Source: Gammaproteobacteria bacterium
GTDB taxonomy: Bacteria; Pseudomonadota; Gammaproteobacteria; Xanthomonadales; SZUA-36
Reading direction: 5' to 3'
NCBI GenBank assembly: GCA_024279945.1
Contig: JAJRRA010000070.1
Span: 1-64,000 of the forward strand
Length of the DNA: 64,000 bases
In this document: positions 9,725 to 18,958 of the stretch, piece after piece
Position numbering within the stretch: position 1 is the stretch's first letter
Layout of the letters: the number at the start of each line of letters is the position of its first letter
The notes under the pieces: model-generated
Seen by the model: the letters and a program-made list of their open reading frames with translations, nothing else
Database searches by the model: none
Told to the model about the DNA's origin: nothing
Position numbers and translations under genes: made by a program

Positions 9725-10310
9725 GCAAGCCAATAATTTAAATACTGAATTCCGTTCGCGTACGTACAATATACCGCTGGATAATATTGACACCGACCAG
9801 ATCATACCGGCCCAGTTTCTGACCACGACCAACCGTGAAGGACTGGGTGAGTTCTGTTTTTATGCCTGGCGTTTCAATGAAGACGGTACGGCAAAGGAAA
9901 ACAATCCGCTACGTGATCATCACCCGGACCGCCAGCAGGTGCTGGTCGTGGGCAGTAATTTCGGCTGTGGATCCTCGCGGGAACACGCACCCTGGGCGCT
10001 GCTTGATTACGGTATCCGGGCAGTCATCAGCAGTCGTTTTGCAGACATTTTCTGCAACAATTCCCTCAAAAATGGCCTCATACCGGTCACAGTCGAAGAG
10101 CAACTTGTCGAATATCTGCACGCCCATCCGGACAGCGCAGTTCGTATTGACATCGCCCGGCGGCAACTGACGGTCGAAAATTACGGGACCATCCAATTCC
10201 CGCTGGACGCTTTCTCCGCATTCTGCCTGACACGTGGAATCGACCAACTGGACTTCATCCTGCAAAACGAACAGGAAATCAGCGCACATGAACAAAAGTA
10301 CAACAAGTAG
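9717..10310 (+). CDS. leuD: isopropylmalate isomerase small subunit
   Basis: This is the 197-residue partner of LeuC. It carries the swivelling domain with motifs [14 protein letters not shown] near the N-terminus and [17 protein letters not shown] in the middle, which together bind substrate. It starts with GTG at 9717 inside the leuC coding region, with GGAGG just upstream. It ends with TAG at 10308-10310, inside leuB, so TAG is a genuine terminator in this genome. The length is normal for the family. Confidence 0.96.
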   Translation: MTEQANNLNTEFRSRTYNIPLDNIDTDQIIPAQFLTTTNREGLGEFCFYAWRFNEDGTAKENNPLRDHHPDRQQVLVVGSNFGCGSSREHAPWALLDYGIRAVISSRFADIFCNNSLKNGLIPVTVEEQLVEYLHAHPDSAVRIDIARRQLTVENYGTIQFPLDAFSAFCLTRGIDQLDFILQNEQEISAHEQKYNK

Positions 10311-11388
10311 AAGTGCCAAAACCTTCCGGGTCGCCGGCCTTCCGGGTGACGGTGTCGGCCCCGAGGTCTATCAGTCCGCCCGCCAGGTGCTTGCGCTGAT
10401 GGATGCCTGCTTCAATCTCTCGATTGAACTGGATGAACAACTCATTGGCGGCGCCGCTGTTGATGCCACCGGCAATCCGTTACCCCAGGCCACGATTGAT
10501 GCCTGTAAATCGGCAGATGCCGCCCTGCTGGGTGCTGTGGGCGGGCCAAAATGGGACACCAACCCGGCAGAACAGCGCCCCGAGTTTGGCCTGCTGAAGA
10601 TTCGTTCCACATTCAATCTGTTCTGTAACCTCCGGCCCATCGTAACCCACCCTACCCTGCACGCATTTTCTCCACTCCGGCCGGAACGCCTGGCGGGCGT
10701 GGACCTGATGATGGTCAGGGAACTGACCGGTGGTATTTACTTCGGTAAAAAATGGCGTGAGGCTGACCAGGCGGAAGACGTGTGTCGTTATACCCGCAGT
10801 GAAATCGAACGGATCACGCGTGCTGCCGGTGACCTGGCCCGCCAGCGCAAAGGCCGGATCACCATGGTGGACAAAGCCAATGTGCTGGAAACCTCCCGCC
10901 TCTGGCGTGAAGTGGTCAGCCAGGTGCTGGAAGACGAATTCCCGGATGTCAGCCTGGAGAACCTGCTGGTCGATTCCGCTGCCATGCACCTGTTGACCCG
11001 ACCTGCTGATTTCGATGTGATGCTGACCGAAAACATGTTCGGCGACATCCTCTCCGATGAGGCGTCCATGCTGTGCGGCTCAATGGGTCTGCTGCCTTCA
11101 GCATCCCTTAACGAAAGCCGCTTCGGCTTGTACGAACCCATTCACGGTTCGGCCCCGGATATTGCCGGTCAAGGCAAGGCCAACCCCTACGCCATGCTGT
11201 TGTCCGTTGCGATGATGTTACGTCACTCTCTGGATTGCACCAACGAGGCCGAGGCCCTGGAGCACAGTATTTACCGCTGCTGGGACGAGGGCATACTGAC
11301 CCCGGATCTGGGTGGCGCATGCAGCACCACTCAAATCACGGATGCGGTTTGCGAGCGACTCAGTTCCAGCGCGAATACTGCCGGTTGA
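10288..11388 (+). CDS. leuB: 3-isopropylmalate dehydrogenase
   Basis: LeuB oxidatively decarboxylates 3-isopropylmalate with NAD to 2-ketoisocaproate, the leucine keto acid. The 366-residue protein has the N-terminal LPGDGVGPEV motif, the substrate arginines in RSTFNLFCNLRP and MMVRELTGGIYFG, the NMFGDILSDEA metal-binding motif and EPIHGSAPDIAG for NAD. ATG 10288 is chosen over the upstream in-frame ATG 10234 because it gives the family N-terminus and follows an AGGA. The 23-nt overlap with leuD indicates translational coupling. Confidence 0.96.
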   Translation: MNKSTTSRSAKTFRVAGLPGDGVGPEVYQSARQVLALMDACFNLSIELDEQLIGGAAVDATGNPLPQATIDACKSADAALLGAVGGPKWDTNPAEQRPEFGLLKIRSTFNLFCNLRPIVTHPTLHAFSPLRPERLAGVDLMMVRELTGGIYFGKKWREADQAEDVCRYTRSEIERITRAAGDLARQRKGRITMVDKANVLETSRLWREVVSQVLEDEFPDVSLENLLVDSAAMHLLTRPADFDVMLTENMFGDILSDEASMLCGSMGLLPSASLNESRFGLYEPIHGSAPDIAGQGKANPYAMLLSVAMMLRHSLDCTNEAEALEHSIYRCWDEGILTPDLGGACSTTQITDAVCERLSSSANTAG

Positions 11389-11413
11389 AAGTAGCGGAAT
11401 GAGGACATTCTGA

Positions 11414-13018
11414 ATGAAAGAATCCAGCCAACCACCTGCTGCCTTTCCGGCTCAGACCGATGTGTCGCGCAAGTTGTTGTTCGACAAATACATCCCGCAG
11501 ATCATGCAGTGCAGGCTGGATGACCTGGTGCAGGAGACTCCCTTACAGGATATGCCGGCACTGTCCGAACGACTTGGCGTCCGTGTTTTAATCAAGCGTG
11601 AAGACCTGCAAGCGGTATTCTCCTTCAAGCTGAGAGGCGCTTACGCCAGGCTGCTGAAACTGGATGAAGCACAAAAACGCCAGGGCGTGATCTGCGCCTC
11701 GGCCGGAAACCACGCCCAGGGCGTCGCCCTGGCAGCACGGCACCTGGACATTGATGCGGTGATTGTCATGCCGGCCATCACGCCCGATATCAAAATCGAT
11801 GCAGTGAAGAAACTGGGCGCTACCGTGATCATCCATGGAGATGATCTTGATACCGCCTGCATACGCGCCCTGGAACTGGCCCAAGAGAACAACCAGGTCT
11901 TCGTCCATCCCTACGATGACCCGGACGTGATTACCGACCAGGCAACCATTGCGCTGGAATTGTTCCGCCAAAGCCGCGCTCCCATTGACTACCTGTTCAT
12001 ACCGGTCGGTGGTGGTGGGCTGGCGGCAGGTATGGCCCTGGTGAGTCGCTACCTGTACCCGGCCACCCGGCTGATTGGTGTGGAAGCCGAAGAATCAGCA
12101 TCCATGCAGGCGGCGTTTCAGGCCGGCAGGCCCGTGTCATTGCCCGAAGTCGGCCATTTCGCCGAGGGTGTGGCTGTGAAACAGGTCGGCGACACCAGTT
12201 TTGCCATCTGTTCCCAGTTGTTGGATTAAATCATTACCGTGGACAACGATGAAATTTGTGCTGCGGTGCAGGATACCTATGAAGACACCCGGGCCATCGC
12301 AGAGCCATCCGGCGCCCTGGCCATCGCGGGCATGAAGCGCTGGTTCGCGGATAACCCCAGCGGAAATTCCGACAAAACCCCCGGCTGTGCCGCCACGATT
12401 TTGTCCGGCGCCAATGTGAATTTTGCCCGCTTGCGGCATATTGCCGAACGGGCAGCCGTGGGTGAAGATCAGGAAGCTCTGCTGGGTGTCACCATTCCCG
12501 AACATCCAGGCAGCTTCCTGGAATTTTGTGAGACCATTGGCCAGCGCGGTATCACCGAGTTCATTTATCGCTACGCGGACCGCTCCAACGCCCATCTTTT
12601 TGTCGGCATTGCACTCAAAGACGGATTGGCAGAGAAAAAGGAGATACTGAGTAGACTCCGGGAGCACGGCTTTCCGGTGTCTGATCTTTCCAGCAACGAC
12701 ATGGCGCGCCTGCATATCCGTCATATGGTTGGTGGGCGAGCGGATGTCAAAAATGAGCACCTGTACCGCTTCGAGTTTCCCGAGCGCCCGGGCGCCCTAC
12801 TCAATTTCCTGCGAGGGATGAAAACGGACTGGAACGTCAGCCTGTTTCATTACCGCAATTACGGCTCGGAATACGGTCGCGTGCTGATGGGCATCCAGGT
12901 GCCTGAAGAAGACCACATACGCTTCCAGCGTTTCCTCGCCGATACCGGCTACAGCTACCTCTCAGAAGCCGACAATACCGCCTATGACATGTTCGTTGGC
13001 CCACCAACAAACCTGTAA
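11414..13018 (+). pseudogene. ilvA: threonine dehydratase with in-frame TAA
   Basis: IlvA deaminates threonine to 2-oxobutyrate, the first step specific to isoleucine. Both parts of the biosynthetic enzyme are present in one frame. The PLP-dependent catalytic domain has the Schiff-base lysine motif FSFKLRGAY, ASAGNHAQG and the PLP phosphate loop GGGGLAAGMA. Two ACT-like regulatory domains occupy the last third. A TAA at 12227-12229 interrupts the frame after residue 271, between SQLLD and IITVDNDEIC; homologues usually have Glu there (LVDEIITVD), so a GAA-to-TAA change explains it. The second half resumes at once with GTG 12239 available. Unless the stop is a sequence error or is suppressed, the catalytic domain is truncated and isoleucine synthesis would need another IlvA or another route. 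It is the last gene of the operon. Confidence 0.9.
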
Positions 13019-13032
13019 GCATTCGCACAGCC

Positions 13033-13103
13033 GGGGTCAGACCACTTTTTCCTGTGCCACCTTTCAATGAACAAGGTCTTGCTGGAAAAAGTGCTCTGAC
13101 CCC
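13033..13103. repeat. GGGGTCAG palindrome, copy A
   Basis: The left arm at 13033-13052 and the right arm at 13084-13103 pair over 19 of 20 bases around a 31-nt loop. The arm begins GGGGTCAGA and continues CCACTTTTTCC. It lies just after ilvA, between genes on opposite strands, where it could act as a transcription terminator in both directions. It belongs to a family with copies near 15.4, 19.7 and 24.2 kb that share only the GGGGTCAG tip. Confidence 0.85.
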
Positions 13104-13196
13104 ATTCGAACTGGCGGAGCGGGTTCTGTTATCGATGCGCTTTATCAGAATGGATGTTAAACTGGACTGATACCGCTTCGCGCTCCGGAATGGAGC

Positions 13197-13219
13197 TATC
13201 GCCCCCGAGGGGGCTCTTA
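13197..13219 (-). terminator. GC-rich hairpin at the 3' end of the fad gene
   Basis: GCCCCCGAGGGGGC (13201-13214) is a perfect stem directly beside the TAA stop codon of the minus-strand beta-oxidation gene (13217-13219). A second stem, GCTCC/GGAGC, follows at about 13181-13195. No U-run is present, so terminator function is uncertain. On the minus strand the sequence reads AGAGCCCCCTCGGGGGCGATA. A near copy in opposite orientation lies at 15391-15413, upstream of the same gene, so the pair brackets it. Confidence 0.4.
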
Positions 13220-15298
13220 CAGGTTAAATTTCCCGTTTTCTTTGGCCAGCTTTTCCAGCAATGGGGCGGGCTGCCAGTCGTCTGGGCGCAAGGTGTCGCG
13301 GAACTCGCAAATCTTGTCGTAGACCACTTTGGCGCCCACCGTATCGGCGTAGAACATCGGCCCACCGCGATGTGCGGGGAAGCCGTAACCATAAATATAG
13401 ACAATATCGATATCGCTGGCGCGCTGGGCAACGCCTTCTTCGAGTATCCTTGCGCCCTCGTTGATCAGCGGGTAGATCACCCGGGCAACAATTTCCTCAT
13501 CGCTGAAGTTACGGGGCTCAATTCCGAGGCGTTTTGCCTCAGCGCGAATCATTGCTTCCACTTCCGGGTCCGCCAGTCGCTTACGGGTTTCCGGGTCATA
13601 GCGGTAATAACCCGCGCCGGTTTTCTGTCCCAGGCGCCCCATTTCAACCAGTTGATCGGCTATGTTTGTGGCCGGGTGAGTCGGTGGGTTTGCCAACGCG
13701 CGACGCGCCTTGTAACCGATATCCAGACCGGCCAGGTCACCAACTGCCAGAGGCCCCATCGCCATGCCGAAGGACTGCATTGCGCTGTCGACCTGTACAG
13801 GCGTAGCGCCTTCAAGCAACAGCATCTGGGCCTCACGAAAATACCCCCCCAGCATGCGATTGCCGATAAAACCGTAGCAAACACGTGACAAAACGGCGAC
13901 TTTACGAATCTTCTTCGCCAGTTTCATCACCGTCGCCAGGACGTCATCGGCCGTCTTTTCCCCGCGCACGACTTCGAGCAATTTCATCACGTTGGCCGGA
14001 CTGAAAAAATGCATACCCAGCACGTCTTGCGGTCGAGACGTAACCGCAGCGATCTCGTCGATGTTCTGATAGGAGGTATTGGAAGCGAGGATGGCGCCGG
14101 GCTTGCACACGGCATCGAGTTTGGTGAAAACCTCGAACTTGATCTGCGGGTCTTCAAATACGGCCTCGATCACCAGATCGGCATCTGCCAGGTCGTCATA
14201 GGAAGTGGTGCCGCTGATCAGACCCATGTAGTGTTCGACCTGCTCCTGTGTAAACCGGCCCTTCGCTGCTGATCGCTCATAGTTTTTCCGGCAAACACCG
14301 ATGCCGTGATCCAGTGCTTCCTGGTTCAGTTCAAGCAGGGTGACGGCGATGCCCGCATTGGCGAAGTTCATGGCAATACCGCCACCCATGGTGCCTGCAC
14401 CGATAATGCCCACCGAGTTGACCGGTCGCAGAGGGGTATTTTTATCGATACCCTCAATTTTCGATGTCTTGCGTTCGGCAAAAAACACATGCCGCAGCCC
14501 GGCCGATTCCGGCGAACTCATCAATTCTGCGAACTTCTCGCGCTCGAACGCGCTGCCCTGCTCAAAATCAAGCCGGGTGGACGCCTCAATGCAATCAATG
14601 ATGGCCTGCGGTGCGGGTACGCCGCGTGTTTTGCGAGCGACAGCAACACGTTTTTGCTCAAAGAAATCTGCCGCCACAGAATTTGCATCGACCGGCAAAC
14701 TGCTGCTACGGCGTGGCGCTGCGCCTGCGTCGACAAGTTCCTGTGCATATGCCAGGGCAGCTTCGAGCAGATCCCCTTCAGCAATACGGTCGATCAATCC
14801 GGATGCCAGCGCAGCCTTGGCGCCAATAGGTTTACCAGAAAGAATGAAGTCCAGTGCAGCCTCCACGCCCATCAAGCGCGGTGCACGCTGGGTACCACCG
14901 GCGCCCGGCAGCAAGCCCAGTAAAACCTCCGGAAAACCCAGGCGGGCAGTCGGCACAGCAATGCGGTAATGCGATGCGATAGCCGATTCCAAACCACCAC
15001 CCAGGGCAGTGCCGTGGAGCGCGGCAATCACCGGCTTGGAGCAGTCTTCAATACGATTGAAAACATCCGGCAGCCAGGGATCTTTCGGCGGTTTTCCAAA
15101 CTCGGTAATATCCGCACCGGCAACATAAGTACGCCCGGCACAACGCAACACGATCGCGCTACTGTCGCCGGCATCCGCTTCAACGATCCTGTCCAACAAT
15201 GCCGCCCTGACGGCATGAGAAAATGCATTTACCGGCGGGTTGTCAATAGTGATGACGTCGATATCGCCCTGACGTTCAAGTGTAACGATCTGAGACAT
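13217..15298 (-). CDS. enoyl-CoA hydratase/3-hydroxyacyl-CoA dehydrogenase
   Basis: This bifunctional beta-oxidation enzyme of 693 residues hydrates trans-2-enoyl-CoA and oxidises the resulting 3-hydroxyacyl-CoA with NAD. The N-terminal crotonase domain (1-185) has the oxyanion-hole segments YVAGADITEFG and HGTALGGGLE, and catalytic Glu104 and Glu124 (GFPEVLLG). The dehydrogenase domain starts at about 295 with the NAD motif GIIGAGTMGGGIA, followed by ASNTSYQNI and LGMHFFSPANVMKLLEVV with the catalytic His. Two C-terminal 3HCDH domains follow. It resembles FadB/FadJ alpha subunits and peroxisomal multifunctional enzymes; no thiolase gene is adjacent, so I leave the symbol empty. ATG 15298 follows AGGAAGG. 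Confidence 0.92.
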   Translation of the reverse strand: MSQIVTLERQGDIDVITIDNPPVNAFSHAVRAALLDRIVEADAGDSSAIVLRCAGRTYVAGADITEFGKPPKDPWLPDVFNRIEDCSKPVIAALHGTALGGGLESAIASHYRIAVPTARLGFPEVLLGLLPGAGGTQRAPRLMGVEAALDFILSGKPIGAKAALASGLIDRIAEGDLLEAALAYAQELVDAGAAPRRSSSLPVDANSVAADFFEQKRVAVARKTRGVPAPQAIIDCIEASTRLDFEQGSAFEREKFAELMSSPESAGLRHVFFAERKTSKIEGIDKNTPLRPVNSVGIIGAGTMGGGIAMNFANAGIAVTLLELNQEALDHGIGVCRKNYERSAAKGRFTQEQVEHYMGLISGTTSYDDLADADLVIEAVFEDPQIKFEVFTKLDAVCKPGAILASNTSYQNIDEIAAVTSRPQDVLGMHFFSPANVMKLLEVVRGEKTADDVLATVMKLAKKIRKVAVLSRVCYGFIGNRMLGGYFREAQMLLLEGATPVQVDSAMQSFGMAMGPLAVGDLAGLDIGYKARRALANPPTHPATNIADQLVEMGRLGQKTGAGYYRYDPETRKRLADPEVEAMIRAEAKRLGIEPRNFSDEEIVARVIYPLINEGARILEEGVAQRASDIDIVYIYGYGFPAHRGGPMFYADTVGAKVVYDKICEFRDTLRPDDWQPAPLLEKLAKENGKFNL

Positions 15299-15390
15299 GC
15301 TGAACCTTCCTGAGACAAAAACGAAAGTATGCCACGAAGCCGCAACGCGGTGGCATAAGATCCAAAGGAAACTTGATGCAGATCGGTTCT

Positions 15391-15413
15391 GTCAGAGCCC
15401 CCTCGGGGCCGAT
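15391..15413 (+). repeat. second copy of the AGAGCCCCCTCGGGG hairpin
   Basis: The sequence AGAGCCCCCTCGGGGCCGATA matches, with one or two differences, the hairpin at 13197-13219 but in the opposite orientation. It lies in the 146-nt gap between hemH and the beta-oxidation gene. The rest of that gap shows no gene and no clear promoter. Confidence 0.5.
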
Positions 15414-15420
15414 ATTTCCT

Positions 15421-15472
15421 AAAGCCGGGGTCAGAAAGCCGGGGTCAGGTTTGAAAACCTGACCCCGGCTTT
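15421..15472. repeat. GGGGTCAG palindrome, copy B
   Basis: An 18-bp perfect inverted repeat (15435-15452 with 15455-15472) has a 2-nt centre. Its first 14 bases, AAAGCCGGGGTCAG, are duplicated in tandem at 15421-15434. The hemH stop codon (15445-15447) lies inside the palindrome, so the repeat encodes the last residues of ferrochelatase. It probably also ends hemH transcription. Confidence 0.88.
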
Positions 15473-16437
15473 ACCAGCTCCAGCAACAGGTCCGCATGCT
15501 GCTCACTGTCATTCAAAGCGGGTATGTATTCCAGTTTCTCCCCACCGGCCGCCACGAACCGTTCACCATTCTGCAGCAAAATTTCTTCCAGTGTCTCCAG
15601 GCAATCCACAGCAAAACCCGGGCAGACAACCTGGACGTGTTTCACACCCGATTGGGCCAGTTCCTGCAAACTCTTGTCGGTGTATGGCTGCAACCAGGGC
15701 TCTCGACCGACCCGCGACTGATAAGTCAAAAGCCATTCATCCGGCCCAAGACCCAGTGCGGAAACGATCGAATCAATGCTTTGACGGCACTGATCTTCAT
15801 AGGGATCACCGTTTTCTACAAAGCGCTGCGGGAGGCCATGCAGGGAGAAAATCAATTTCTCTGCGCTGCCGTGCTTTTCGCGGAAAGCCCGGATGCTGTC
15901 GGCCACAGCCTCAAGCCAGGCCGGCTGATCATGATATTGCTCAATCCGCTGAATTTCAGGCTGCCACTGCATGGCCGTGAGGGCTTGCTCCACAGCATCA
16001 TAAATGGACGATGTTGTACTCGCTGAAAACTGTGGGTACAAGGGCAGAACGACCAGCCTGTGAACACCGGACTGACGGAATTGATCCAGCGCCAGGCGAA
16101 TCGAAGGCTCCCCATAGCGCATACCGATATCAATAACTGCCCTGCCACCGAGCTTCAATTTCATCTGCTCGCACAATCTTTGGGTCAGCACCAGCAACGG
16201 CGACCCCTCCGGCCACCAGATCTTGCGGTAAGCGGCAGCAGAACGACCCGCACGAAGCGGGATAATGACCAGATACAGCAGCGGCAACCACAGGTAACGT
16301 GGCAGATCCACTACCCTGCGGTCTGACAGAAATTCCCGGAGAAACCGGGCCACCGCTGAGCGCCGGGGGGCTTGGGGCGTACCCAGGTTGGCCAGCAGGA
16401 TTGCGGTTTCCGGATTATCGTTCGCTGTATTTTCCAT
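15445..16437 (-). CDS. hemH: ferrochelatase
   Basis: HemH inserts ferrous iron into protoporphyrin IX, the last step of haem synthesis; the cytochromes in this window need it. The 330-residue protein shows LLANLGTP at the N-terminus, YPQFSASTTSS, the catalytic-histidine motif FSLHGLPQRFVENGDPY and TYQSRVGREPWLQPYTD, ending with CPGFAVDCLETLEEI. ATG 16437 (MENTAND) is preferred over an upstream in-frame ATG because family members begin shortly before the LLANLGTP motif. The last eight residues, KPGSGFQT, and the stop codon are encoded by an inserted palindromic repeat, at the point where homologues also end. Confidence 0.94.
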   Translation of the reverse strand: MENTANDNPETAILLANLGTPQAPRRSAVARFLREFLSDRRVVDLPRYLWLPLLYLVIIPLRAGRSAAAYRKIWWPEGSPLLVLTQRLCEQMKLKLGGRAVIDIGMRYGEPSIRLALDQFRQSGVHRLVVLPLYPQFSASTTSSIYDAVEQALTAMQWQPEIQRIEQYHDQPAWLEAVADSIRAFREKHGSAEKLIFSLHGLPQRFVENGDPYEDQCRQSIDSIVSALGLGPDEWLLTYQSRVGREPWLQPYTDKSLQELAQSGVKHVQVVCPGFAVDCLETLEEILLQNGERFVAAGGEKLEYIPALNDSEQHADLLLELVKPGSGFQT

Positions 16438-16643
16438 ATGTTGCACATACACCACAAAAACAAGCTTATATTCCAACAAAAACCACAAAAATGATAGCCA
16501 CCATACACAGAATTTATATAAATCCTTACAATTTCAAGACTTCCACGCAGGTGAGAACCTATTGCCGGAATTTCACCACTGTCCTGCCCTGTTGTGAATC
16601 CACCACAGCCGTCTTCAGGCACAAGGAAAACTTAACTAAGGTC

Positions 16644-16671
16644 TTGTTTTATTTGTTTTTTCTGCTAGGAT
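16644..16671 (+). promoter_or_regulatory. candidate promoter of the IPTL-CTERM gene
   Basis: TTGTTT (16644-16649) and TAGGAT (16666-16671) are 16 nt apart, with TG one base before the -10 (extended -10). They lie in the AT-rich gap of about 275 nt between the divergent hemH and the IPTL-CTERM gene. The rest of that gap has no visible gene. Confidence 0.45.
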
Positions 16672-16713
16672 GACCCATCCGGCGTGTAAACAACGAGATA
16701 AGGTTCTGCGCTG

Positions 16714-18318
16714 ATGCAAAAGTTGATGAAGACCATGGTTGTGATGTTGCTGACGGCGCTGTCTGCGTCTGTGGCCGCCGCACCCTTTGGCTACAGCATC
16801 AATTCAGACAGCGGTTCCAACAATGCTGACAGCCTGTACCTGATCGATCTGGCCACCGGCAATGAGACCCGCATCGGAAAAGTGACCTTACCGTTCGTGC
16901 AACAGGTCAAGCTCGATGTCGAAGGTCTTGCCTTCGCCCCTGACGGCACGCTTTATGGCGTTGACGATGATTCGATGACGCTGTTTCCCCTGAACATAGA
17001 CACCGGACAGGTACAAAGCACCGGTGGAGCCTTTATCTCCGTCCTGCCTATTGGTGGAGGCAATGATTTCGGCATGACTTTCGCATGTGACGGCAATCTG
17101 TACGTAACTTCCGTTGCAAAGAAGTCCTTGTACAGCCTGGACCTAAACGGAGTTCCCCAACTGAAGGGTCCGCTGGGTGTGAAAATTAGTGCCCTGGCAG
17201 CTTACGGGAGTCCGGTCAGGCTCTACGGTCTGGGCAATGGCCTGGATGCCAACGGCAACGTGGACTCACCCAACCTTTACGAAATCAACCCCACCACCGG
17301 CACTGCAACCCTGGTCGGTGCGCTGGGTGCTGCAGCGGGTCAATACGCTGAAGGTGGCCTGGCTTTTGACGATTCCGGCCAACTCTGGGCCATCCTCGAC
17401 AGCCGCCAGCAGTTAATACCCAGTCCGAGCCAAATCCTGAAGATCGATACCAGTACCGGATTGGCTTCTGGTGCGCAAAACACGTCAGAAATTGGTCACG
17501 AAAGCCTCGCCATTTCCGTACCCAGGGGCTGTGACAATGTCCCGGAAGGCCCCCACGCCATATTTACCGTGCAAAAACGCTTTGTGGACAGGAACAACAT
17601 CACGCCGGTTGATCTCAACATCAGTTGTAACACGGGGCTGCCTATAAAAAGTGCCCTGACGGTATTGCCGAACGAAGGTGTTTTTGGCAAGTTTGAAGTC
17701 ACTTTTTTTGTTGAAAAATTTGCGGATGGTCAACTGGACTGCGAAGTATGGGAAGACACGCCGCCAGGGTACACAGCCACCTACAACTGCCAGGCTGAAG
17801 CAAACTGCACCGCCAGCGCAGACAGCGGAACCTGCTCTTTCCAGGGCGTAGGTTTTGGTGAAGATAATCTGTGTCTAATCCAGAACTACGTTGAGCCGAT
17901 CACATTCACGGTGAATACGGAATGGCTGATGATCAGCGAGGATGTCAACATCAACGACACCGCTAAAATCAGTCTGTTTTGCAACAATGTTGTGGATGGG
18001 GACGGTACATACCAGGATGGAAGTATGAAATGGATCTGGGATTTCGATTCTGAAAATACCACACAAACTGCAACCGTTTATCCCCGCTTCGATGGAACGA
18101 CTGCCTGCCGGGCAAAAGAGAAGGTATTTGACAGTGCCATAGAGTCTGACCGTGGCTGCGCAGACCCGATGGTTATGAATGTCGGCGACGCGCCCCGTTC
18201 CTGCACCATCGTCAACTCGGTTTTCTTTGAAGGCATACCCACCCTGAACCCCTACGGCCTGCTTTTGTTTTCTGCACTGATGCTGCTGACCGGCCTGTTT
18301 GCCAGTCGGCGGTTCTGA
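16714..18318 (+). CDS. IPTL-CTERM surface/exported protein
   Basis: This 534-residue exported protein has an N-terminal Sec signal (about 1-23, cleavage near VAAA-PFG). Residues 25-270 contain repeated beta-propeller-like blades: SLYLIDLATGNETRIGKV, VEGLAFAPDGTLYGVD and LAFDDSGQLWAIL. A cysteine-rich region (about 270-500) follows. The C-terminus, IPTLNPYGLLLFSALMLLTG plus a short RRF tail, matches the IPTL-CTERM sorting signal: an IPTL motif, one transmembrane helix and a basic tail. In known systems such proteins are processed by an exosortase-type enzyme (XrtH type) and end up on or outside the outer membrane. No exosortase gene is in the window. Ligand and function are unknown. Confidence 0.85.
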   Translation: MQKLMKTMVVMLLTALSASVAAAPFGYSINSDSGSNNADSLYLIDLATGNETRIGKVTLPFVQQVKLDVEGLAFAPDGTLYGVDDDSMTLFPLNIDTGQVQSTGGAFISVLPIGGGNDFGMTFACDGNLYVTSVAKKSLYSLDLNGVPQLKGPLGVKISALAAYGSPVRLYGLGNGLDANGNVDSPNLYEINPTTGTATLVGALGAAAGQYAEGGLAFDDSGQLWAILDSRQQLIPSPSQILKIDTSTGLASGAQNTSEIGHESLAISVPRGCDNVPEGPHAIFTVQKRFVDRNNITPVDLNISCNTGLPIKSALTVLPNEGVFGKFEVTFFVEKFADGQLDCEVWEDTPPGYTATYNCQAEANCTASADSGTCSFQGVGFGEDNLCLIQNYVEPITFTVNTEWLMISEDVNINDTAKISLFCNNVVDGDGTYQDGSMKWIWDFDSENTTQTATVYPRFDGTTACRAKEKVFDSAIESDRGCADPMVMNVGDAPRSCTIVNSVFFEGIPTLNPYGLLLFSALMLLTGLFASRRF

Positions 18319-18370
18319 TCCTGCGCGCTTTGCGTTAGAATCCTAGGAGTCTGTTTAACGGAGTACGATC

Positions 18371-18619
18371 ATGGGATTTGGTGGAATCAGCATGTGGCAG
18401 TTACTAATTCTGCTGCTTATTGTCGTCCTGGTCTTTGGTACCAAGCGGCTACGTAACATGGGCAGTGACCTCGGCGCGGCCGTCAAGGGTTTTCGCAAAG
18501 GCATGGATGAAGGACTGGGCGACAAGGAAGAAACACTTGAACCGGACCAGATCGCTGCGGCCGAAGGCTCGTCTGCCCCGGCTGAGGAGTCCGTCAAGAA
18601 AACCGAATCCAATAGCTGA
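18371..18619 (+). CDS. tatA: twin-arginine translocase TatA
   Basis: TatA is the pore-forming subunit of the Tat system that exports folded, often cofactor-containing proteins. The 82-residue protein has a short N-terminus ([10 protein letters not shown]), one membrane helix ([13 protein letters not shown]), the hinge [14 protein letters not shown], an amphipathic helix ending in FRKG, and an acidic tail. It is the first gene of a compact tatABC operon; tatB begins 9 nt after its stop codon. Confidence 0.94.
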   Translation: MGFGGISMWQLLILLLIVVLVFGTKRLRNMGSDLGAAVKGFRKGMDEGLGDKEETLEPDQIAAAEGSSAPAEESVKKTESNS

Positions 18620-18628
18620 TTTTTGCTG

Positions 18629-18958
18629 ATGTTCGATGTAGGGTTCGCAGAACTCCTCCTTCTTTCTATCGTTGGTCTCCTGGTACTTGGCCCCGAGCGT
18701 CTGCCCCGCGTTGCCCGTACCCTGGGCGGCTTTGCACGAAAGGCACGCAGTAGCTGGACCAACCTCAAACACACCATTGAAGCCGAAATCCGTGCGGAGG
18801 AACTCAAAGAGCCACTCAAACACTTTGAGAATGAAATCAGATCCACGGTTAACAGCGTAAAATCCGGCGTGGACAAGCTGAAAGAGCCCCTGCAAGACCT
18901 GGATTCCGGAGCTACACCTGATACCGGCAAGCCGGATGAGCCCGATGACAGAAGCTGA
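18629..18958 (+). CDS. tatB: Sec-independent translocase TatB
   Basis: TatB forms the substrate-receptor complex with TatC. The 109-residue protein begins [26 protein letters not shown], the typical TatB start with the conserved Glu in the membrane helix and the GPxRLP hinge. A long charged amphipathic/coiled-coil segment follows (about 30-95). ATG 18629 is preferred over ATG 18623, two codons upstream, because it gives the standard MFD start. The 3' end overlaps tatC. Confidence 0.93.
   Translation: MFDVGFAELLLLSIVGLLVLGPERLPRVARTLGGFARKARSSWTNLKHTIEAEIRAEELKEPLKHFENEIRSTVNSVKSGVDKLKEPLQDLDSGATPDTGKPDEPDDRS

Noticed and set aside
13154-13888. 244-codon plus-strand ORF over the beta-oxidation gene
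   Set aside because: It overlaps conserved dehydrogenase sequence on the other strand and resembles no protein family.
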